Shown here: positions 58,145 through 64,000 of the stretch, piece by piece
Numbering within the stretch: the stretch's first letter is position 1
Layout of the letters: the number at the start of each line of letters is the position of its first letter
DNA from: Streptomyces sp. NBC_01465
GTDB taxonomy: Bacteria; Actinomycetota; Actinomycetes; Streptomycetales; Streptomycetaceae
DNA length: 64,000 nt
NCBI RefSeq assembly: GCF_036227325.1
Contig: NZ_CP109467.1
Coordinates: 620,001-684,000 of the forward strand
Direction: 5' to 3'
Translations under genes and position numbers: made by a program
Notes under the pieces: generated by a model
What the model saw: the letters and a program-made list of their open reading frames with translations, nothing else
What the model was told of the DNA's origin: nothing
Databases searched by the model: none

Positions 58145-59008
58145 GTGGGACAGGTGATCCGCACCAAGGACGGCCGGAAACTGGCGGTCGAGCACTACGG
58201 AAATCCGCGGGGCAGACCCGTGTTCCTGCTGCACGGCACCCCGGGCAGCAGGCTGGGGCCGGCACCGCGCAGCGCGGTGCTGTACCGCCTGGGGGTGCGT
58301 CTGATCACTTTCGACCGGCCCGGATACGGCGATTCGGACCGGCTGCCCGGCCGTCCGGTGGCGCATGCCGCGGCCGACGTGGAGACGATCGCCGACGCCC
58401 TGGACCTGGCCGAGTTCGCCGTCGTCGGCCGGTCGGGCGGCGCCCCGCACGCCCTCGCCTGCGCCGCTCTGCTGCCGCATCGCATCGCGAGGGCGGCCGC
58501 GCTCGTCGGGCTCGCGCCGCGCGACGCAAAGGGGCTCGACTGGTTCGACGGCATGACCGAGGGCAACGTACGCGAGTACGTCAATGCGGCCGCAGGACAC
58601 CGGCAGTTGACCGCGGCGCTGGAGTTCCGGTCGGTGGCGATCAGGTCCGATCCGGCGGCTTCGGTCGCCGACATGCACCGCGACCTCTCCGATTCCGACC
58701 GGGGCATCGTCTCGGACACCGGGATCCGGGCCATGCTGGTGCGCAACTTCGCCGAGGGGCTGCGGAGTTCGGCCGACGGCTGGGTCGACGACGTCATGGC
58801 GTTCGCCAGCGACTGGGAGTTCCGGCCCGAGGACATCAGCGCGCCCGTGCTGCTCTGGCACGGCGAGGACGACGTCTTCGCCCCCGCGGCCCACACCCGC
58901 TGGCTGGCCGAACGGATCCCGCGCGCCGAACTGGTGGTGGAGCGCGGCGCGGCGCACTTCGGGGCCCTGCGGGTCCTCACCCGCGTACTGATCTGGGCCA
59001 CCCGGTGA
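58145..59008 (+). CDS. Alpha/beta-fold hydrolase
   Basis: 287 residues. HG in LLHGTPGSRLGP, nucleophile Ser in VVGRSGGAPHALA (GRSGG), acid in LLWHGEDDVFAP and His in GAAHFGALR. The G-x-S-x-G variant GRSGG and the HGTPGS motif are found in the epoxide-hydrolase/proline-iminopeptidase-like group. The start is GTG 58145, with GGGGGAGG 6 bases upstream. Substrate unknown. Convergent with fxsT. Confidence 0.88.
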   Translation: MGQVIRTKDGRKLAVEHYGNPRGRPVFLLHGTPGSRLGPAPRSAVLYRLGVRLITFDRPGYGDSDRLPGRPVAHAAADVETIADALDLAEFAVVGRSGGAPHALACAALLPHRIARAAALVGLAPRDAKGLDWFDGMTEGNVREYVNAAAGHRQLTAALEFRSVAIRSDPAASVADMHRDLSDSDRGIVSDTGIRAMLVRNFAEGLRSSADGWVDDVMAFASDWEFRPEDISAPVLLWHGEDDVFAPAAHTRWLAERIPRAELVVERGAAHFGALRVLTRVLIWATR

Positions 59009-59038
59009 GCCCGTACCCCGCCCTCCCCCGCCGGCGCC

Positions 59039-62000
59039 TCAGACCGGCTGCGGTTCGAGGTCTCGGTTCAGCCGCCGCCAGGCCCGGGCCGCCTCGGTGA
59101 TCGGATGGTCCACGCCCAGCTGACGGGCGGCGGGTTCCAGGACCTTGGTCCGCAGTTGCTGGGCCTCTTCGCTGCGGCCGGACGCCCGGAGCGTGATGGC
59201 GAGGTTGGACCGGCAGACGAGCACGTCCGGGTGCGTGGGCCCGTACCGCTCCAACAGCCCTTCCAGCGCGGCGCGTTCCCATGCCTCCGCCCTGGCGAGC
59301 TCCCCGATGTCGCCGTACGCGTTGGCCAGGTTGAGCGCCGCGCACAGGGTGAAGGGATGGCGCGCGCCCAGCGCCTCCTCGAGCGCCACGCGGACCCACT
59401 CGCCCGCCTCCGCCGCCTCGGCGGCCGCCCCGAGCCCCCGCTGGTAGATCGCGATGTTGTTGCGACAGGCGAGGGTGAAGGGGTGGTCGTCGCCGAGGGT
59501 CTCGCGGTATCCCTCCAGCACCTGGCTCGCGAGGTCGAGCGCCGCCTGCTTGTCGCCGACCGCGGAGAAGTCGGCGGCCAGGTTCAGCCCGCAGGCCAGG
59601 GCGTCGGGCACCTTGGTCCCGTACCGCGCCCGGTAGCGGTTGTACGTCTCCTCGGTGAGCCGTTTCGCGTCGTACGGGTGCCCGGCCTTGCGCAGGGACA
59701 CCGCCAGGCTCTTGGCCGTACGCAGCACCTCCGGCACATCGGCGTTGAGGACCCGCTCGAACGCGGCCACGACCTCCCTCAGCACCTGCACCGAGGCCCG
59801 GTACTCACCGGTCTCCCGCAGATCCCGGGCGAGATGCCCCTTGGTGGTGAGGGTGAAGGGATGGTCGTCGCCCAGGAGTGCGCTGCGGCGCTCCACCGTC
59901 TCCTCGTCGAGCCTGCGCGCCAGTTCGCTGTCGCCGCTCAGCCGGTAGTCGATCGCGAGGTTGTTGGCGGCGATCAGGGTACGGGGATGGTTCTCGCCGA
60001 AGATCTGGCGCAGACCGCGGTAGATCCCGAGGTCCCTGCCGAGCGCCTCCTCGAACCGGCCCAGCGCCCGCAGGTCGGCGGCGAGACTCCCCGTGGTGAT
60101 CAGGATGCTGGGGTGGTCGTCGTGGGGGTGGTCCTTGTGGAGCACCCGGACCTGCCGGGCCAGGGTGTCCTCGTCCAGGGCGCGCGCCTCTTCGTACTTG
60201 CCCTGCGCCCGCAGCGCGTTGCCCAGCTCGAAGCGGATGTTGAGGGTCTGCAGATCGTCCTCGCCCAGCTGCCTGCTCCAGATGGCGTTGAGCTGCGTAC
60301 CGAGTAATCGCGCGCTCTCCAGCTCCCCGCGCTTCAGCAGGTAGCGGATGCGGTCGACCATGATCTGGCGGACCTTCTCGTCGTCGCAGTCCGCGATGCC
60401 GGAGGGACCCAGGTGCGGCCAGATCAGCTCGAAACTCGGCCAGCTCTTTGGGTCGTTGACGGGATTGTCACGGTCGACTCCCTCCGCGGGCCGGGCCTCG
60501 GCGAGGATCAGATGCACCTCGTGGCTGGCCTTCTCCTGCTCCTCGGCGCTGAGCCCGGCGCGGACCGCCGCCTGGACGAGGCGGTGCACCTGAATGCTGC
60601 TGTCGGCCGGGTCCACCTTGGCGAGCGCGAACCGGTTGAGCGCCTGGATGACCTTCCCGAGCATGTACCGTTCGCGCAGGTCCGGGTCGTACGGCAGCAG
60701 GGACTGGAGCATCGCGTCGCTGCCGATGAGCCGCATCGAGATGGGTTCGGCGGAGAAGAAGGAACACAGCTCCAGGAGACGGACGGCGGCCTTCGACTCC
60801 TCCCTGAGCCGGTCGATGGAGATGTTCCAGGTCGCTCCGATCTTCTGCGCGTAGTCCTCGGGCTTCCCGAGCGAAAGCACCCTGGTGCTCTGCTCCTTCA
60901 GCTGCTCGACGTAGGCGTCCACGGGGGTCGCGGTCTCCGCCAGCCAGGCCGCGGCGACCTCCACCGCGAGGGGAAGGTCGCCGACGGCCTCGGCGACCCG
61001 CTCGGCGTCCGGGGGCGCGAGCTTGCGTACGCGCCGGCAGAGGTGCTCCACACTCTCGCCGCGCGCGAAGACGTCCACCTCGGTCGACTCGACGCGGGTG
61101 GAGACCGGCTTGTTGCGGCAGGTGGCGAGGATATGGCCGTACACATGGCCCGAGACGGGGCTGGTCTCCTCGGGGAAGAGCAGCAGCTGCTTGTCGAGAT
61201 CCTCCACATTGTCGAAGATCAGCAGCCAGCGGGCGTACGGCCTGCCGCTTCGCAGCGCCTGCAGCGCCGCGGCGGCCGCCTCGGCGACGACGTCGCCCGC
61301 CCGCAGGTCCATGGCCTCGGCGAGTTCGGCCAGCGAGGACAGGACACGGTCCGTCTGTTCGGCCTCGATCCACCAGACCAGGTCGTAGTCGGCACGGAAC
61401 CGGTGCGCGTACTCGCGTGCGACCTGCGTCTTGCCCACCCCGCCGAGCCCGTAGAGGACCTGGGGGAAGCGCTGGGCAGAGCGCGGGTCGCCGCACATCT
61501 GATCGCGCAGACGCTCCAGTACGGAGGCGCGGCCGGTGAACCAGGCATGGCGCTGCCGTACGTTCCAGACGGTCGGCGTCAGTCCGGGATAGCGCGGACC
61601 CGCCGGAGCGAGGGCGGGGACGTCGTCGGTCTCCTCGCGGTCGAGCGCCGACATCAGCTCCGTGATCGCCTCGGTCTCCTCCAGCCTGGTCAGTTCCACG
61701 ATGCCGCCCGTGCTGATCGGCAGGGTGAGGCGTACGTCGCTGACCTTCACGATCAGCAGCTGGTGCAGGTCGGCGACGGAACCCCAGAACGCTTTCGCCC
61801 AGGGCGAGTTGAGGAACGCCGCGGAGACGACGGGCATGACCCGGTACGCACCGCCCGACGCGAACTTCGCCTCGAACCCTGGCGAGGCGGCCGTCCGTAC
61901 GTCCGCGGTGACCACATGGAATCCGGCCCGGGTGAGCGCCGACGACAGCCAGTCGGCCCACATCTGGTCCTCTGCCCCATGGACGAGGAGCACGTTCGAC

Positions 62001-62995
62001 GGCGGCACGGGACGCCGCCGCGTATAGGCCGCGACGTAGGTGAGCCGCTCGGCCTCGTCGATCGCCGGGAGCGCGCTGACACGCCCGCCGGTGAGGACGG
62101 AGGTGAGGCGCTCGCAGGCGGTGAGCATGGAGCTGGAGACGTTCGGCGCGTCGCCGAAGGTCGCGAGGATCTCTTCGTACGCGTAGAAGGGCCTGTACGG
62201 AATCTCCACCGATCCCCAGTAGGCGGCGAGTTCCTCACCGCCCAGCCCGGAGGGGAGGCCGGGGAAGCTCTCCCTGGCCAGCGCCCGGCCCGCGTCGGCC
62301 TTCTCCTTCTCGCCGTCGTCGATGCGCATCGGCACCGGCAGGATGCGGATCCCGTTGTCCCGGTAGCGCTCCTCGATGTCGCGGGCCACGGCGGACGCCC
62401 CGTCGATGCTCTGGTCGCTGAGGGTGAAGCAGACGACGAGGACATGGGGCATCTGGACCGTGCAGATGTCGGCGATGTCGCTGAGGCCCGTACGGCTGTC
62501 GATCAGGGTGTAGTCGTAGTGCTGCCGCATGTCGGCGCGCATCGCGTCGAAGAACTGGCCGCCGCCGAACCGCTCGTAGAAGTCGTCCCAGTCCATCCGG
62601 CCGACGGTCGAGGAGTAGTCGCGGTTCCGCCTGCCCGCCGAGAGGAAGTCGAGGCTCCCGTTCTGCGGGAACTTCCATTTGAGGGAGGTGGCGTGCGGAC
62701 GCACCCGCGCGTAGCGGCGGTGCCAGTCGCTCTCGCGCTCCGCGGGCCGGCGGGCCTCTTCCTGGTATTCGGTGATCAGATTGATCAGCCCCGGCGTCGC
62801 TTCCAGGTCGCCCAGATCGAGGAAGGGGTGGAAGAACCGGTGCAGTCCCGGCGCTTCCAGATCCCAGTCGACGGCCAGCACCCGGTGTCCGTTCGAGGCC
62901 AGGATCCAGGCGACATTGGCCAGGGCCATCGTCCGGCCGGTGCCACCCTTGTAGGAATAAAAGGTGACAACGGTGCCTTCACGGTTCTCGGTCAC
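59039..62995 (-). CDS. fxsT: FxSxx-COOH system TPR protein FxsT: ParA-TIR-NB-ARC-TPR
   Basis: 1318 residues. Domains in order: MinD/ParA-like ATPase at the start with deviant Walker A YSYKGGTGRTMALANVAW (residues 13-30); a TIR-2-like fold from about 332 (NVLLVHGAEDQMWADWLSSAL); an NB-ARC/STAND NTPase with P-loop GLGGVGKTQVA near 514-524 and LLIFDNVED; and TPR repeats from about 920 to the end (with the recurring H-P-x-T-L motif). This order is FxsT of the FxSxx-COOH system, whose peptide precursor and radical-SAM maturase were not seen here. The start is GTG 62995, with fxsC ending 1 base upstream, so translation is coupled. Function of FxsT is unknown. Confidence 0.93.
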   Translation of the reverse strand: MTENREGTVVTFYSYKGGTGRTMALANVAWILASNGHRVLAVDWDLEAPGLHRFFHPFLDLGDLEATPGLINLITEYQEEARRPAERESDWHRRYARVRPHATSLKWKFPQNGSLDFLSAGRRNRDYSSTVGRMDWDDFYERFGGGQFFDAMRADMRQHYDYTLIDSRTGLSDIADICTVQMPHVLVVCFTLSDQSIDGASAVARDIEERYRDNGIRILPVPMRIDDGEKEKADAGRALARESFPGLPSGLGGEELAAYWGSVEIPYRPFYAYEEILATFGDAPNVSSSMLTACERLTSVLTGGRVSALPAIDEAERLTYVAAYTRRRPVPPSNVLLVHGAEDQMWADWLSSALTRAGFHVVTADVRTAASPGFEAKFASGGAYRVMPVVSAAFLNSPWAKAFWGSVADLHQLLIVKVSDVRLTLPISTGGIVELTRLEETEAITELMSALDREETDDVPALAPAGPRYPGLTPTVWNVRQRHAWFTGRASVLERLRDQMCGDPRSAQRFPQVLYGLGGVGKTQVAREYAHRFRADYDLVWWIEAEQTDRVLSSLAELAEAMDLRAGDVVAEAAAAALQALRSGRPYARWLLIFDNVEDLDKQLLLFPEETSPVSGHVYGHILATCRNKPVSTRVESTEVDVFARGESVEHLCRRVRKLAPPDAERVAEAVGDLPLAVEVAAAWLAETATPVDAYVEQLKEQSTRVLSLGKPEDYAQKIGATWNISIDRLREESKAAVRLLELCSFFSAEPISMRLIGSDAMLQSLLPYDPDLRERYMLGKVIQALNRFALAKVDPADSSIQVHRLVQAAVRAGLSAEEQEKASHEVHLILAEARPAEGVDRDNPVNDPKSWPSFELIWPHLGPSGIADCDDEKVRQIMVDRIRYLLKRGELESARLLGTQLNAIWSRQLGEDDLQTLNIRFELGNALRAQGKYEEARALDEDTLARQVRVLHKDHPHDDHPSILITTGSLAADLRALGRFEEALGRDLGIYRGLRQIFGENHPRTLIAANNLAIDYRLSGDSELARRLDEETVERRSALLGDDHPFTLTTKGHLARDLRETGEYRASVQVLREVVAAFERVLNADVPEVLRTAKSLAVSLRKAGHPYDAKRLTEETYNRYRARYGTKVPDALACGLNLAADFSAVGDKQAALDLASQVLEGYRETLGDDHPFTLACRNNIAIYQRGLGAAAEAAEAGEWVRVALEEALGARHPFTLCAALNLANAYGDIGELARAEAWERAALEGLLERYGPTHPDVLVCRSNLAITLRASGRSEEAQQLRTKVLEPAARQLGVDHPITEAARAWRRLNRDLEPQPV

Positions 62996-62996
62996 G

Positions 62997-64000
62997 TTAC
63001 GAGTCCTCCGCATCGTCTGCGCTGCCCCTCGTCTCCCGGGCGGGAATTCCGGAGCCGTAGCCCACGCCCGACGGCAGGACCTGGGGCTTGGAACCGCCGT
63101 CCCCGTCGGGCGGGTAGGTCTGTGCATGACGGGCATGGTGCTTGGCCGCCGACTTCACCGCGACGGGCAGTTCCCGGTCGAACGCGTGCAGGTCGGGTAT
63201 CCCGCCGACAGGCGAACAGTGGCCGCCCTCGTCGGCGGGTCTCGGTGCCAGGTTCCGTATCGTGGTGCGCAGCGCGTCCTCCTCGGCCGCGGAGTCGGGG
63301 TCCGCCCGGTTCCAGGGCACCATCACGCTGATCCACGGCCGGTTCTCGGCGGTCAGTTTCCCCAGCAGCTCCGCGCCGTGCGAGGCGTTCGCCTCCCAGT
63401 GGTCGAGCAGGAGCAGCCCCGGCGCGACCGGCGGCCCCTTGGGCAGCATGCGGTCCGCATCCGCCTCGAATTCCCCCACGCTCACCTCGTAGTCGAGGTT
63501 GCGGACGAGCTCCGCGGCATGGTCCGCGAGCGGCCGCGAGGACTGCGGGTGGTAGGGGTTCCACTCGCGCGCACCGGCTCCGTAGCAGTCGGGGCTGCGG
63601 CCGTCCGGCAGTTCGGACCGGGAACAGGCGAGCACGGAGATGTCCATCTTGCGTTTCCCGCCGGGCGGGCCGAATCCGGTGGGTACGGAGTGGTAGTCCT
63701 GGTCCGGGTCGCCGTCCGCGATCCTGGTCGCGTCCGCTGCTTCCATGATGCGCTTCGCCAGCCGGTAGACCGCGCGTTCGTACTCGTCGCGCAGATAGCC
63801 GAGCTTGATCAGTCCGTAGAAGCCCTCGGCGGCGTAGTCCTCGCCGAACTCCTCATGTGCGAACTGCAGCCGCTCGGCCTGGCTCGGCAGCTCTTTCACC
63901 GGTACGGGGACCCAGAGCGCGGGCACGATTCCGCTCGACTGGGCACCGTTCGACTGGGCGCTGTTGTTCCGGTTCACCGTCTGGGAATGGGCGGCGCGGC
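62997..64000 (-). CDS. fxsC: FxSxx-COOH system protein FxsC, C-terminal part
   Basis: The frame is open to the window edge, so the gene continues beyond 64000 and about 334 codons are visible, ending TAA at 62997-62999. IVPALWVPVPVKELPSQAERLQFAHEEFGEDYAAEGFYGLIKLGYLRDEYERAVYRLAKRIMEAAD is the conserved FxsC block that follows a TIR-like N-terminal domain, expected outside the window. A later domain with SVLACSRSELPDG and LLLLDHWEANASHGAELLGKL follows, and the last 70 residues are a Gly/Asp-rich tail. The GTG at 63977 lies inside this gene and is not the start. The fxsT GTG starts 1 base after its stop. Confidence 0.87.
   Translation of the reverse strand, partial: RAAHSQTVNRNNSAQSNGAQSSGIVPALWVPVPVKELPSQAERLQFAHEEFGEDYAAEGFYGLIKLGYLRDEYERAVYRLAKRIMEAADATRIADGDPDQDYHSVPTGFGPPGGKRKMDISVLACSRSELPDGRSPDCYGAGAREWNPYHPQSSRPLADHAAELVRNLDYEVSVGEFEADADRMLPKGPPVAPGLLLLDHWEANASHGAELLGKLTAENRPWISVMVPWNRADPDSAAEEDALRTTIRNLAPRPADEGGHCSPVGGIPDLHAFDRELPVAVKSAAKHHARHAQTYPPDGDGGSKPQVLPSGVGYGSGIPARETRGSADDAEDS

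Noticed and set aside
60413..63331. A 972-codon plus-strand frame opposite fxsT
   Set aside because: Lacks any motif and has shadow-like Gly/Arg/Asp repeats; fxsT on the other strand has four recognisable domains.
63977..63977. GTG 63977 as the start of fxsC
   Set aside because: The frame stays open to the window edge and the first visible conserved block belongs to the middle of FxsC, so the true start is beyond 64000.

Overview
The window is chromosomal DNA from a high-GC actinomycete, almost certainly a Streptomyces or close relative. The evidence is a strong G/C bias at third codon positions, frequent GTG and TTG starts, many genes with no Shine-Dalgarno, and Streptomyces-type families: a subtilisin-inhibitor-like protein, TAP-family secreted hydrolase, WhiJ-type XRE/DUF397 pair, ydaO-type leader before an NlpC/P60 hydrolase, PHO box, and FxSxx-COOH proteins. 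I see no phage, IS element, CRISPR array, rRNA or tRNA. This looks like core chromosome with small lineage-specific insertions.

Layout. 1-5.4 kb: end of a CtaG-type membrane protein, a 52-residue membrane protein, a secreted protease inhibitor, a PlsC acyltransferase, an NAD-dependent epimerase-like protein, a TAP-like secreted hydrolase and a DUF4190 membrane protein. 5.4-9.9 kb: complete urease operon ureABCFGD on the minus strand behind a possible GlnR site. 10-11.3 kb: a solo Phd/YefM-type antitoxin divergent from a ClpP paralogue that lacks the catalytic histidine, with a palindromic operator between them. 11.3-14.3 kb: a c-di-AMP riboswitch controlling an NlpC/P60 wall hydrolase, then LysE and LysR genes. 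14.3-16.1 kb: a three-gene WhiJ-like locus. 16.1-20.4 kb: biotin genes, bioF divergent from bioBAD. 20.5-31 kb: methyltransferase, a Fic/Doc-like toxin-antitoxin pair, a MacB-type ABC exporter, a WecB/GT2 pair, a GNAT, two CNNM/CBS transporters behind a structured leader, and a holin-like protein.

31-48 kb: GDSL hydrolase, leaderless purB, mug, ROK and GntR regulators, an ECF41 sigma factor facing an NADP-linked oxidoreductase, an EamA exporter facing a MocR regulator, a PhoD phosphatase behind a PHO box, a membrane-anchored ACT-GNAT acetyltransferase, a Cys/Met-type PLP lyase facing an Lrp regulator, a DUF885 protein and a rhodanese. 48-59 kb: a second Lrp regulator, sbcDC, a YigZ-family protein, a large GT2, CoA-binding and DUF899 proteins, an AAC(3)-type acetyltransferase and an alpha/beta hydrolase. 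59-64 kb: the fxsC-fxsT pair of the FxSxx-COOH system, with fxsC running off the window end.

Functionally the window mixes metabolism (urease, biotin, purine), cell-envelope work (NlpC/P60, SSI and TAP, WecB/GT2, PhoD) and many one-gene regulators facing their presumed targets. The least explained parts are the Fxs pair, the structured leader before the CNNM genes, the His-to-Gln ClpP beside a solo antitoxin, and the WhiJ-like trio. Features, motifs and inverted repeats were read by eye; no database search was run.
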